From Streptomyces sioyaensis (lineage in GTDB: Bacteria > Actinomycetota > Actinomycetes > Streptomycetales > Streptomycetaceae), in NCBI RefSeq assembly GCF_004122735.1, contig NZ_SDIF01000002.1, forward strand, positions 1 through 64,000: a stretch of DNA of 64,000 nt, read 5' to 3'. A program made the position numbers and the translations under genes. Numbering within the stretch: the stretch's first letter is position 1; each line of letters begins with the position of its first letter. Shown here in pieces: positions 52,229 to 60,928 of this stretch. The notes below the pieces were generated by a model. It ran no database searches and was not told where the DNA came from. It worked only from the letters and a program-made list of their open reading frames with translations.

Positions 52229-53582
52229 ATCACGCGGCGGCCGGATCGTCGTCGTCGGAGCGTCGCTCGCCGGTCTGCGGGCGGCCGAGACGCTGCGTGC
52301 GGAGGGTTTCGCCGGCTCGCTGACCCTGATCGGGGACGAGGAACATCCCCCGTACGACAGGCCGCCGTTGTCCAAACAGGTCTTGCTCGGGAAGGTACCC
52401 GCGGACAGGACCGGGCTGCCGCAGCGCCGTCGGCTCGACGCACACTGGAAGCTCGGTGTGCGTGCCGCCGGGCTCGACCCGGTCGGGAAGCGGGTGCTCC
52501 TCGCCGATGGTGCGGACGTACCCTTCGACCGGCTGCTGATCGCCACCGGCACCCGTGCCCGGCCCTGGCCGAACCTGGACGAGGCCGCCATGGACGGGGT
52601 GTTCACCCTGCGCACCAGGGAGGACGCGGTCGGACTCGCGAAGTGTCTGGACGCCCGACCGCGCCGGGTGCTGGTCGTCGGTGCCGGGTTCACCGGCTCG
52701 GAGATCGCGTCCGCCTGTCGGGAGCGCGGACTCGATGTGACGGTTGCGGAGCGGGGGCCGGCGCCTCTGGTCGGCGCGCTCGGCGGGACATTGGGCGAGC
52801 TTGCGGCGAAGCTCCAGCGTGCGCACGGCGTCGACCTGCGCTGCGGGGTGACGGTCACCGCCCTGGAGGGCGACGACCGGCTCACCGGCGCTCAGTTCTC
52901 CGACGGGACGAGGATCGACGCCGACATCGCCGTCATCGCGCTCGGCGCGGTCCGCAACACCGAGTGGCTTGCCGAATCGGGGCTCGCCGCGGGCCCCCGG
53001 GGCGTGACCTGCGACGCGGGGTGCCGCGCCTTCGACATGTACGGAATCGTCACCGACGACATCTTCGCCGCCGGTGATGTGGCCCGGTTCCCGCACCCGC
53101 TCTTCGAGTATCAGCTGCTCTCCCTGGAGCACTGGGGCAACGCCGTGGCCCAAGCGGAGGTGGCGGCCCACAACATGGTCAACCCCGGGCCGCGCCGACG
53201 CCCGCACCTGACGGTACCGGCGTTCTGGTCCAGCCAGTTCGGCCTCAACATCAAGTCTGTCGGGGTGCCCACCTTCTCCGACCAGGTGGTCATCGCCCAG
53301 GGCTCGCTCAAGGACGCCCGGCTGGTCGCCGTCTACGGCTACCGGGGGCGGGTCACCGCGGCCGTGAGCGTGAACCAGGCCCGGTCGCTGGAGTATTACG
53401 AGCGCCTGATCGAGACGGCAGCGCCGTTCCCGCCCCCGCCGGGCGCCGCCGACCAGCGGGAGTCCCCGGTGCCCATGCCCTCCGACGTACCGGACCCCAA
53501 GGTGCTCTCGCACGGTCCGACCGTCGCCCTGACCGGCCACCTGCCGGACCGGCGCCTGACCGTGCTGCGGCCGGCCCGCTGA
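52218..53582 (+). CDS. FAD-dependent ferredoxin reductase
   Basis: A 454-residue flavoprotein: FAD motif IVVVGASLAGLRAAETLR near residue 10, PPYDRPPLSKQVLLG, NAD(P)H motif VLVVGAGFTGSEIA near 153 and the FAD-binding IFAAGDVARF near 285. This is the rhodocoxin/putidaredoxin-reductase type. GTG start overlaps the ferredoxin gene, with GGAGG ahead. Electron source for the ferredoxin-P450 pair. Confidence 0.9.
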   Translation: MLGESRGGRIVVVGASLAGLRAAETLRAEGFAGSLTLIGDEEHPPYDRPPLSKQVLLGKVPADRTGLPQRRRLDAHWKLGVRAAGLDPVGKRVLLADGADVPFDRLLIATGTRARPWPNLDEAAMDGVFTLRTREDAVGLAKCLDARPRRVLVVGAGFTGSEIASACRERGLDVTVAERGPAPLVGALGGTLGELAAKLQRAHGVDLRCGVTVTALEGDDRLTGAQFSDGTRIDADIAVIALGAVRNTEWLAESGLAAGPRGVTCDAGCRAFDMYGIVTDDIFAAGDVARFPHPLFEYQLLSLEHWGNAVAQAEVAAHNMVNPGPRRRPHLTVPAFWSSQFGLNIKSVGVPTFSDQVVIAQGSLKDARLVAVYGYRGRVTAAVSVNQARSLEYYERLIETAAPFPPPPGAADQRESPVPMPSDVPDPKVLSHGPTVALTGHLPDRRLTVLRPAR

Positions 53583-53622
53583 GACCACACCGCCACGCCC
53601 TAGCGATGAGGAGCCCCCGCCC

Positions 53623-54840
53623 ATGGCTGCGGACACCCTGTTCCAGCGGATCACCGACTACACGCACCGTGCCGACCCCTATCCGCTCTACGCCGAACTC
53701 CGCGAGAACGGGGTGGCGCGACAGGACGACGGCAGCTATCTGGTCGGGACGTACCACGAGATCGCAGCCCTGCTCCACGACCCTCGGATCAGTTCGGACC
53801 GGCGCCACCGCACCGCACCGGACGAGACGGCGGGCGCGGCGGAGGCGCTGCCGCCGTCCTTCATCGGACTCGACGACCCCGAGCACCACCGGCTGCGCGG
53901 CCTGGCGATGCGCTCTTTCGGCCCGCCCCACACACCGGACCGGATCGACGGCATGCACGAGGAGATCACCCGCATCGTGCGGGACCTCATCGCCGGCTTC
54001 CAGGGCAGGGAACGGATCGATGTCGTCGACGATTTCGCCTATCCGCTTCCGGTCACCGTGATCTGCCGGCTGCTGGGCGTACCGACCGAGGACGAGCCGC
54101 GGTTCCGTCTGTGGTCGGACGCGATCGTGGCAGGCTTCGACCCCACGCCCGGGGAGGACCCCGTGGAGCGGCAGCGGGCCGGCACGGAGGCACGGAAGGC
54201 GATGGGGCTGTATCTGGGCGAGCTCGCCGAGCGGCGCCGCGGCCACCCGTCCGACGACATGCTCTCCGCCTTCGTCAACGACGCGGGCCCCGGCGGGCAG
54301 CTGACCCCGCTGGAGACCATGACCACCGCCGTCCTGCTGCTCATCGCCGGGCACGAGACGACCGTCAACCTGATCACCAACGGCATGCTCACCCTGCTGC
54401 GCCACCCCGAGGCGCTGGAGCGCCTGCGCGGCGAACCCGCCTTGATGCCCAGGGCGGTGGAGGAGCTGCTGCGCTTCGAGCCACCCGTCCACATGCTGCC
54501 GCAGCGCACCCCGCTGGCCGACGTCGAGGTCGCGGGCATCACGGTTCCGCGGGGTTCCCCCCTCATCCTGATGCTCGCCTCCGGCAATCGTGACCCCCGG
54601 CGGTTCTCCGACCCCGACCGCTTCGACCCGGCGCGCGAGGACAACCAGCACCTCGGCTTCGGCAGTGGGGTGCACAGCTGCTTCGGCGCGCCGCTGGCCC
54701 GTCTGGAGACGCAGATCGCGCTGCACGAGCTCCTCCAGCACCTCGACACCCCGCGCCTGGTCGAGGACCCGCCTGAGTACCGGCGCAGCCCGGTACTGCG
54801 CGGTCCGCGGCATCTGTTCATCGAGCGCGGCGGGGTGTGA
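53623..54840 (+). CDS. cytochrome P450
   Basis: A 405-residue bacterial class I P450. The I-helix AGHETTVN lies near residue 242, the K-helix ExxR in EELLRFEP near 280, and the haem loop LGFGSGVHSCFGAPLAR with the axial Cys near 353. GAGGAG precedes the ATG. Together with the two preceding genes it forms a complete NAD(P)H-reductase-ferredoxin-P450 chain. Substrate unknown; no biosynthetic genes adjoin it on the left. Confidence 0.93.
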   Translation: MAADTLFQRITDYTHRADPYPLYAELRENGVARQDDGSYLVGTYHEIAALLHDPRISSDRRHRTAPDETAGAAEALPPSFIGLDDPEHHRLRGLAMRSFGPPHTPDRIDGMHEEITRIVRDLIAGFQGRERIDVVDDFAYPLPVTVICRLLGVPTEDEPRFRLWSDAIVAGFDPTPGEDPVERQRAGTEARKAMGLYLGELAERRRGHPSDDMLSAFVNDAGPGGQLTPLETMTTAVLLLIAGHETTVNLITNGMLTLLRHPEALERLRGEPALMPRAVEELLRFEPPVHMLPQRTPLADVEVAGITVPRGSPLILMLASGNRDPRRFSDPDRFDPAREDNQHLGFGSGVHSCFGAPLARLETQIALHELLQHLDTPRLVEDPPEYRRSPVLRGPRHLFIERGGV

Positions 54841-54850
54841 GCGTGCGGCA

Positions 54851-54874
54851 ACCGGAGCACTGCGGGGCTCCGGT
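54851..54874. terminator. hairpin between convergent P450 and peptidase genes
   Basis: ACCGGAGC (54851-54858) pairs with GCTCCGGT (54867-54874), eight base pairs. Confidence 0.6.
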
Positions 54875-54884
54875 ACGGGGCCGG

Positions 54885-56369
54885 TCAGGGGGTGGGCAGT
54901 CCGGGCCCCGTGCAGTGGACATCGGTGCGCGGCACGCTGCCGTCGACCAGATAAGCCGCGGCCGCATCGTCCACACAGTGGTTGCCCCGGCTGGCGAACA
55001 CGCCGTGGGAGTAGTCGTCGTGCAGCGTGACCAGGCGTGCACCGGGGAGCCGCCGCTGTAGTGCCCGGGCCCCTTCGATGGGGGTGACGGGGTCGTGCGC
55101 GGAAGCGATCAGCAGAACGGGCGGGGCCTGGGGGCTGCCGAGCGGGGTGGGGTGTGCGGGCCGGTGGTGCCAGTACGCGCACACCGAGGCCTCCATGCCG
55201 GTGAGCACCGGCCGCGGGGCGAGCCGCCGCATCCGCCGGATGTCGGCCAGGACGCGGGACGGCGTGGGCGCCGGCCCGTCGGCGCACTTCACGGTGCGGT
55301 TGGCGGCTTCATACGTACGTGACGCGGCGCCGTCGAAGGGCTCTGTCGGGCGAAGCGGCCCGACGGTGCCGTCACGCAGGTAGCCGCGCAGGCCCTCGGC
55401 GAGGCCCGCCCAGCGTTCGGTGCGGCCCAGTGCCCGGTACACGGTGCGGTCGAACTCCGCCGCGCCGAAGCCGTGCACGGGGCGCCGCGCAAGCCCGTCA
55501 CGCACCCGCTGGTACGCGGCGCGCACCGCCGCCGCGTCGGCACCGAGCCCGAACCGCCGCGCGGAGCGGGCCGCCCACGCGAAGAACACCGCCCGCTGGC
55601 GCACCAGCGCCCGGCTCTGGCGGAGATCGAAGTCGTACCACTCCCAGGGCCCGACGACGCTGTCCAGCACCATCCGGCCGACCCGGTGCGGGTATTGGGC
55701 GGCGTACGCGGCGCCGAGGTAGCTGCCGTACGAGACGCCGAGGAAGCCGATGCGGCGCTCGCCGAGCGCGGCCCGTATGGCATCCATGTCGCGGGCGGTC
55801 TCCGTGGTCGACAGATACGGCAGGGCGTCCTTGATGCCCCGGGCGCAGTCGTCCGCGGTCCGCCGCAGCCCGTCGAGGTAGGCCTTCTCGGCCGTCCGCC
55901 CCGTCGGCACCGGATCCGGCCCCGGGCTGTCGAAGAGACCGCCCATCGGCCCGCAGTCCGCGGGTGCGCTGAGGCCGGTGCCGCGCGGATCGAAGCCGAT
56001 CACGTCGTACGAACGGCGCACCCGCTCGGGCAGTTTGGCGCGCTTGGTCACGGCGTAGGCCAGGCCGGGGCCGCCGGGCCCGCCCGGGTTGACCAGCAGG
56101 ACGCCGCGCCGTTCGGACGCCGGTCCGGAAGCGCGGACGCGGGACACGGTGAGGCGCAGCTGCTTGCCGTCCGGGTGGCTGCGGTCCAACGGGACGTGCA
56201 GACGGGCGCATTCGACGCGGTCGGGGGCGGGCGGGGCCGGTACGGAGTCCGGGCAGGCACCGAAGTGGAGGGCGGGGGCCGGGGGAGCGGCGTGCACCGG
56301 GGCGGCCGGGAGGGCGGCGACGGTGACCGCGAGGGCGCAGAGCAGTCCCGTGCGGCGTGCGGCAGACAT
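54885..56369 (-). CDS. secreted S33-type tripeptidyl aminopeptidase-like hydrolase
   Basis: A 494-residue preprotein. The signal peptide (LLCALAVTVAALPAAPVHAA) is followed by an alpha/beta hydrolase: VLLVNPGGPGGPGLAY (oxyanion region), DVIGFDPRGTGLS, nucleophile elbow GVSYGSYLGAAYAAQYP and, near the end, IASAHDPVTPIEGA and the His of DDYSHGVF. This is the SlpD/Tap-like TAP family that releases N-terminal peptides outside the cell. Start ATG 56369. It diverges from the metal-regulated operon, and the Fur/Zur-type box at 56439-56459 could influence it too. Confidence 0.9.
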   Translation of the reverse strand: MSAARRTGLLCALAVTVAALPAAPVHAAPPAPALHFGACPDSVPAPPAPDRVECARLHVPLDRSHPDGKQLRLTVSRVRASGPASERRGVLLVNPGGPGGPGLAYAVTKRAKLPERVRRSYDVIGFDPRGTGLSAPADCGPMGGLFDSPGPDPVPTGRTAEKAYLDGLRRTADDCARGIKDALPYLSTTETARDMDAIRAALGERRIGFLGVSYGSYLGAAYAAQYPHRVGRMVLDSVVGPWEWYDFDLRQSRALVRQRAVFFAWAARSARRFGLGADAAAVRAAYQRVRDGLARRPVHGFGAAEFDRTVYRALGRTERWAGLAEGLRGYLRDGTVGPLRPTEPFDGAASRTYEAANRTVKCADGPAPTPSRVLADIRRMRRLAPRPVLTGMEASVCAYWHHRPAHPTPLGSPQAPPVLLIASAHDPVTPIEGARALQRRLPGARLVTLHDDYSHGVFASRGNHCVDDAAAAYLVDGSVPRTDVHCTGPGLPTP

Positions 56370-56438
56370 CACGGATCTCGCAATCGGAGGGCGAGGAAGC
56401 AGAGCGGGGGCGGAGGGTGTGGAGGCTGGCGTTGGTGT

Positions 56439-56459
56439 TGAAAATGATTATCGTTTACA
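56439..56459. promoter_or_regulatory. Fur/Zur-type operator over the promoter of the chelator operon
   Basis: The 21-bp partial palindrome runs from TGAAAATGAT through ATCGTTTACA. Its first 15 bases match the streptomycete Zur box TGAAAATGATTTTCA at 13 positions; it also contains the Fur-box core AATGATTATC. TTGGTG (56432-56437) and TACAGT (56456-56461) are 18 bases apart and form a promoter overlapped by the box, so metal-loaded repressor should block it. It does not resemble the DmdR iron box. Confidence 0.75.
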
Positions 56460-56557
56460 GTGTGGCTCGGTCAAGCCCGGCGGTTCTCACCGGGGCTCCG
56501 CCACTCCCGGGGACGTGCCACCACCACGCCCCACACCGCCCGCGACGAAGGGAAACC

Positions 56558-57814
56558 GTGGCTCATCTGCTGATGGTCGAAAGCTGGGTCGGCGCGATGA
56601 GCAGGCTGCTCCCGCGCGCAATCCGGGAAGCCGGACACGAGTTCACCTTCCTCACCCGCGATCTGCACCACTACCTGCGCACCGCGCCCGAGGGCACCGC
56701 CCACCCGCTGCTCGGCGCCCGCCACGTGCTGACCGCCGACACCAACGACCTCGACACCCTGCTGCCGTACGTCGAGCGGCTGCACCCCGCGCTCGGCTTC
56801 GACGGGGTGCTCACGTCCTGCGACTACTACCTCCCGACGGCCGCGCGGATCGCCGGCCGCCTCGACCTTCCCGGCCCGGCGCCCGCCGCGGTCGAGGCCG
56901 CCTGCCGCAAGGACGTGACCCGGCGGCTGCTCGCCGCCGCCGGGCTGCCCGGCCCCCGCTTCGCGGTCTGCGTGGACCGGTCCGCGGCCGCCGTCGCGGC
57001 GGCGGAGATCGGATATCCGCTGGTGCTCAAGCCCGTCGACCTGTGTGCGGGCATGTTCGTCCGGCGCATCGACGACGAAGCGGAGCTGGTCGCCGCCTGC
57101 CGCGCGCTCGACGACTTCCCCGTCAATGCGCGCGGTCAGCGCCGGGCGCCCGTGCTCCTCCTCGAAGAGCTGCTGCAGGGGCCCGAAGTCAGCGTCGAGA
57201 CCGTGACGTTCGACGGCGAGACCCAGGTGGTCGGGGTGACCGACAAGAGCGTAGGCGGGGCACCGGCCTTCATCGAGACCGGCCACATGTTCCCCGCCGA
57301 GATCCCGGCGGACGACGCGGCAGCGGCCGGGGAGACCGCCCGCCGGGCGATCGCGGCGCTCGGCCTCGACGGCGTCGTGGCCCACACCGAGATCAAGCTG
57401 ACGCCCGACGGGCCACGGCTGGTCGAGGTCAACCCGCGGCCGGCCGGCAACCGCATCACCGAACTCGTCCGCCACGTCACCGGCATCGACCTCGCCGCCG
57501 CCGCGGTCGACGTGGCGCTGGGACAGCGGCCCGATCTGCGGACCCGGGACACCGGGCTGCGCAGCGCAGCGATCGGCTTCCTCGTGCCGCAGAACGCGGG
57601 TGTGCTGGCGGAGATCGACGGCGGCGACCTCGTGCGCCAGGCGCCGGACGTGCTCGAACTCCACCTCGCCGAGCCCGGCCGGGCCGTCAACGAGACCGGC
57701 AGCAACAACGCATACCTGGGACACGTCATGGCCGGCGATGCCGACGGCCCGGCCGCCCGCCGCCGGGTCGAGACGTTGCTGTCCGGGCTGCGCCCGCGGG
57801 TGGTGAACCGATGA
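56558..57814 (+). CDS. ATP-grasp ligase
   Basis: A 418-residue ATP-grasp enzyme. ATP-binding elements are LVLKPVDLCAGMFVRRI near residue 160, LLEELLQGPEVSVETV near 205, and the metal/ATP residues in HTEIKLTPDGPRLVEVNPRPAGNRI near 285. The layout is that of L-amino-acid ligases and carboxylate-amine ligases, which join an acyl phosphate to an amine. GTG 56558 with GAAGGGA; first gene of the operon and coupled to the next (ATGA). I infer it joins two amino acids or an amino acid and another acid in chelator synthesis. Confidence 0.88.
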   Translation: MAHLLMVESWVGAMSRLLPRAIREAGHEFTFLTRDLHHYLRTAPEGTAHPLLGARHVLTADTNDLDTLLPYVERLHPALGFDGVLTSCDYYLPTAARIAGRLDLPGPAPAAVEAACRKDVTRRLLAAAGLPGPRFAVCVDRSAAAVAAAEIGYPLVLKPVDLCAGMFVRRIDDEAELVAACRALDDFPVNARGQRRAPVLLLEELLQGPEVSVETVTFDGETQVVGVTDKSVGGAPAFIETGHMFPAEIPADDAAAAGETARRAIAALGLDGVVAHTEIKLTPDGPRLVEVNPRPAGNRITELVRHVTGIDLAAAAVDVALGQRPDLRTRDTGLRSAAIGFLVPQNAGVLAEIDGGDLVRQAPDVLELHLAEPGRAVNETGSNNAYLGHVMAGDADGPAARRRVETLLSGLRPRVVNR

Positions 57815-58677
57815 ACACGGCACTCACCCGCACCCCCGTCGTGACCACCCCGGCGCCGGCCGCCTCGTACGACGACCTGGTGACCCGGGTCCTCGACGGC
57901 GAGTTCGGGCCCGACCCGCGTACCCGGCGGATCACCGTGGCCTTCAGCACCCGGCAGGCCGTACGCCACGAGGGCCGCAGCGGTGGCTACCGCAACGAAG
58001 TGCTGAGCCTGCGGCTGGACGCGGCGGTCGGCTCCTGCGCCGTGGAGCCCGGCGCGCTGCCGGACGCCGCGGTCGAGGACTGTGTGGGCGCCGACGTCGC
58101 CCGCCTCTTGGCACACCCGCTGCGCCCGGTGCGGGTGGCCGCGCTGGACGCGTACCTGATGCAGGTGCTGCCGCACACCCCGGCGCACGGGGCGCGGCCC
58201 TGGTCCCTGCCGGCCGGATCGTCCCTGCGGAAGTCGCGGGCCAGGGCCCGGGCCGTCACCGGGCTGCTCGATGCCCCGCCCGGCGCGCGGGTGCTGGTGG
58301 TCGGAGTGGTCAACTCGCTGCTGGCGGCGCTGCGTGCCCGCGGCATGTCGTACGTGCCCTGCGACCTCAAGGGCGGCACGACCGAGTGGGGCGAGACCGT
58401 ACGCACCGACGCGCTCGCCGAACTGGAGCGCTGCGACGCGGTGCTCGCCTCCGGGATGACCCTGGGCAACGGCAGCTTCGAGCCCCTACGGGACCACGCA
58501 CTGCGGCACGGCACGCCCCTGGTGATGTTTGCGCAGACCGGGAGTGCGGTGCTGCCGCGCTTCCTCGGCTCCGGGGTGAGCGCGGTATGTGCCGAGCCCT
58601 ACCCGTTCTTCTGGCTCGACGGCGGGCCCGGCACCATCCACCGCTACCGCGACCGGGCACCCGGAGCCGCCCGGTGA
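57811..58677 (+). CDS. DUF364 (putative heavy-metal chelation domain) protein
   Basis: A 288-residue protein. The C-terminal half is a Rossmann-like DUF364 domain: VLVVGVVNSLLAALRARG, CDLKGGTTEWGE, CDAVLASGMTLGNGSFEPLRDHAL, VMFAQTGSAVLPRFL and AVCAEPYPFFWLDGGPG. The N-terminal half (GGYRNEVLSLRLDAAVGSC) resembles the DUF4213-like enolase N-terminal region found with it. The family was named for putative metal chelation and has no firm biochemical role. Coupled on both sides (ATGA and GTGA), so it is an integral pathway component. Confidence 0.85.
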   Translation: MNTALTRTPVVTTPAPAASYDDLVTRVLDGEFGPDPRTRRITVAFSTRQAVRHEGRSGGYRNEVLSLRLDAAVGSCAVEPGALPDAAVEDCVGADVARLLAHPLRPVRVAALDAYLMQVLPHTPAHGARPWSLPAGSSLRKSRARARAVTGLLDAPPGARVLVVGVVNSLLAALRARGMSYVPCDLKGGTTEWGETVRTDALAELERCDAVLASGMTLGNGSFEPLRDHALRHGTPLVMFAQTGSAVLPRFLGSGVSAVCAEPYPFFWLDGGPGTIHRYRDRAPGAAR

Positions 58678-59843
58678 CCACGGCCCTCCTTCGCCCCACC
58701 GGCAACCGGGAGCTGCTCGGCCTGCTCGGCCGCACCCCGCTCGCCCGGGTCACCACCGACCTGCCCTGCCCGCACCCCGGTTTCTGGGCCAAGCTCGAAG
58801 GGCTCGGCGCGGGCGGCATGAAGGCACGCGCAGCGGTGTCCATGCTGCTCGGCGCCCGGGAACGCGGCGAACTGCCGCCCGGCGCCCCCGTGGTGGAGTC
58901 CACCTCCGGCACCCTCGGCATCGGACTGGCCTTCGCCGGTCAGGCGCTGGGCCATCCGGTCGTGCTGGTCGGCGACACCGAGCTGGAGCCGTCGATGCGC
59001 CGCCTGCTGCGGACCTACGGCGTCCGCCTCGAACTGGTCGACCGGCCGGCGGCCGAGGGCGGCTGGCAGGCGGCCCGACTGGCCCGGCTGCGCCGGCTGC
59101 GCGCCGAGCTGCCCGGCGCGTACTGGCCCGACCAGTACAACAACCCCGACAACGTGGCCGGTTACGCCTCGCTCGCCGCCGAGCTGGCCGCCGCACTGGA
59201 CCACCTCGACATCCTGGTGTGCAGCGTCGGCACCGGGGGCCACAGCGCGGGCGTCATCGGCCCGCTGCGCCGGCACTGGCCGCACCTGCGGCTGATCGGC
59301 GTGGACGCCACCGGCTCGACCATCTTCGGCCAGCCCGCCAGGACCCGGCTCATGCGGGGCCTGGGCAGCAGCATCCACCCGCGCAACGTCGCCTACGACG
59401 CCTTCGACGAGGTGCACTGGGTGGGCCCCGCCGAATCCGCGGACGCCTGCCGCCGGCTGGCCACCGGCAACTTCGTCAGCGGCGGCTGGAGCACCGGCGC
59501 GGCCGCCCTCGTCGCCGCATGGGCCGCGCGCGTCCACCCCGGAGCCGTGGTCGCCACGGTCTTCCCCGACGGGCCGCAGCGCTACCTCCACAGCGTCTAC
59601 GACGACGACTTCGCCGCCGCCCACGGCCTGGACCTGACCCGTGCCGCCACCCGCCCCGTCGAGATCCCGCACCCACGGGCCGCCGAGGCGACGGGGTGGA
59701 CCCGGTGCCGGACCGTCGCCGACCCGCTCACCCCCGCTGACGACGGCTCGCCCGACCCCACCGGCCGGCGCCCGCCCCGCGCGCCCTCCGCCACCGCGGC
59801 GCCGCGCCCCGACCGCCGCACCACCCGGGAAGAGACACCGTGA
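58674..59843 (+). CDS. cysteine-synthase-family PLP enzyme
   Basis: A 389-residue fold-type II PLP enzyme. The Lys that binds PLP is in LEGLGAGGMKARAAVSML near residue 44, the substrate loop is ESTSGTLGIGLA (Thr-Leu where OASS has Asn-Thr), and the phosphate loop is SVGTGGHSAG near 185. Relatives make 2,3-diaminopropionate or amino-acid adducts from phosphoserine or acetylserine (for example SbnA). The C-terminal 50 residues are a Pro/Arg-rich extension. It probably makes the unusual amino-acid unit of the product. Confidence 0.88.
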   Translation: MTTALLRPTGNRELLGLLGRTPLARVTTDLPCPHPGFWAKLEGLGAGGMKARAAVSMLLGARERGELPPGAPVVESTSGTLGIGLAFAGQALGHPVVLVGDTELEPSMRRLLRTYGVRLELVDRPAAEGGWQAARLARLRRLRAELPGAYWPDQYNNPDNVAGYASLAAELAAALDHLDILVCSVGTGGHSAGVIGPLRRHWPHLRLIGVDATGSTIFGQPARTRLMRGLGSSIHPRNVAYDAFDEVHWVGPAESADACRRLATGNFVSGGWSTGAAALVAAWAARVHPGAVVATVFPDGPQRYLHSVYDDDFAAAHGLDLTRAATRPVEIPHPRAAEATGWTRCRTVADPLTPADDGSPDPTGRRPPRAPSATAAPRPDRRTTREETP

Positions 59844-60928
59844 AGATCCGCCACCGCACCGTACGACTTCAACTGGCCGAACCACTGCGGATCTCCCGCT
59901 CCACGATGGCCGCCCGCGACGCCGTCTGGCTCGCCGTCGAGCACCAGGGGCACCGCGGCTACGGAGAGGCCGTCACCAGTACGTACTACGGCTTGGACGC
60001 CGCCACCATCGAACGGTGGCTGCGGGACGTCGCGTCGGACCTCGCCCGATGCGCCACCCCCGAGACCGCGCTCGACGCGCTGCGGGCGGGCGAACTGCCC
60101 GCGCCCGGTACGCCGCCGGCGGTGACCGCGGCGGTGGAGTCCGCGCTGCTCGACCTCGTCGGCAAGCGCGCCGGCCGCCCGGTGCACCGGCTGCTCGGCA
60201 CCCCCGAGGCGCCAAGTGCCGCCACCGCCCGCACCCTTGGCATCACCTCGCCCCGCGCGGCCGCCGAGCAGGCTGCCCGGCTGGCCCGGCAGGGCTTCTC
60301 CGTCCTCAAGATCAAGGCCGGTGTCCCGGACCCCGACGACGACCTCGACCGCGTCCTGGCGGTCCGCAACGCCGCCCCGCACGCCCGGCTGCTGCTCGAC
60401 CCCAACGGCGCCTGGACCCCGGCCCTGGCCGATGTCCTGCTGCCCCGTTACGCCGCACTCGGGGTCGAGGCCGTCGAGCAGCCGCTCGCCCCCGGAGACC
60501 CCGAGGCGCTGGCCGGGCTCGCCGAACGGTCACCGCTGCCGGTCATCGCCGACGAGGACGCGGTCGGCGAGGAGGACGCCCGGCGGCTGGCCGGCCGGGT
60601 GCACGGCATCAACGTCAAGCTCGCCAAATGCGGCGGGGTCACCGCCGCGCTGCGCATCGCCGACCTGCTCGCCGGCACCGGCACCGAGCTGATGCTCGGC
60701 TGCCTGACCGCCAGCACGCTCGGCCTCGCGCCGGCCGTCCACCTCGCCGACCGCGCCCGCTGGACCGACCTCGACGGCCATCTGCTGCTCGCCCACGACC
60801 CCTGGACCGGCATCGGCGGCACGGACGGCACCGTACGCGCCGGCCGGGGCCCGGGCCTCGGCGTCCGCCCGGCCCGCCGGCACCGGACGACGGGCACACC
60901 GGCCCACGGACAGGAGACCCCCCAGTGA
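59840..60928 (+). CDS. enolase-superfamily enzyme, dipeptide-epimerase-like
   Basis: A 362-residue mandelate-racemase/muconate-lactonising family protein. Catalytic Lys in VLKIKAG (KxK), metal ligands in LLLDPNGAW (Asp), AVEQPL (Glu) and VIADED (Asp), and the second KxK in NVKLAKCGG. The two opposed lysines and CLTAS near the end match Ala-Glu-type dipeptide epimerases. GTG start coupled to the PLP gene. In context it could invert one residue of a dipeptide made by the ATP-grasp ligase. Confidence 0.87.
   Translation: MKIRHRTVRLQLAEPLRISRSTMAARDAVWLAVEHQGHRGYGEAVTSTYYGLDAATIERWLRDVASDLARCATPETALDALRAGELPAPGTPPAVTAAVESALLDLVGKRAGRPVHRLLGTPEAPSAATARTLGITSPRAAAEQAARLARQGFSVLKIKAGVPDPDDDLDRVLAVRNAAPHARLLLDPNGAWTPALADVLLPRYAALGVEAVEQPLAPGDPEALAGLAERSPLPVIADEDAVGEEDARRLAGRVHGINVKLAKCGGVTAALRIADLLAGTGTELMLGCLTASTLGLAPAVHLADRARWTDLDGHLLLAHDPWTGIGGTDGTVRAGRGPGLGVRPARRHRTTGTPAHGQETPQ

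Noticed and set aside
59641..60900. long plus-strand frame opening inside the PLP gene and running into the exporter
   Set aside because: The part before the exporter start is an Arg/Pro-rich out-of-frame reading of the PLP and enolase genes.
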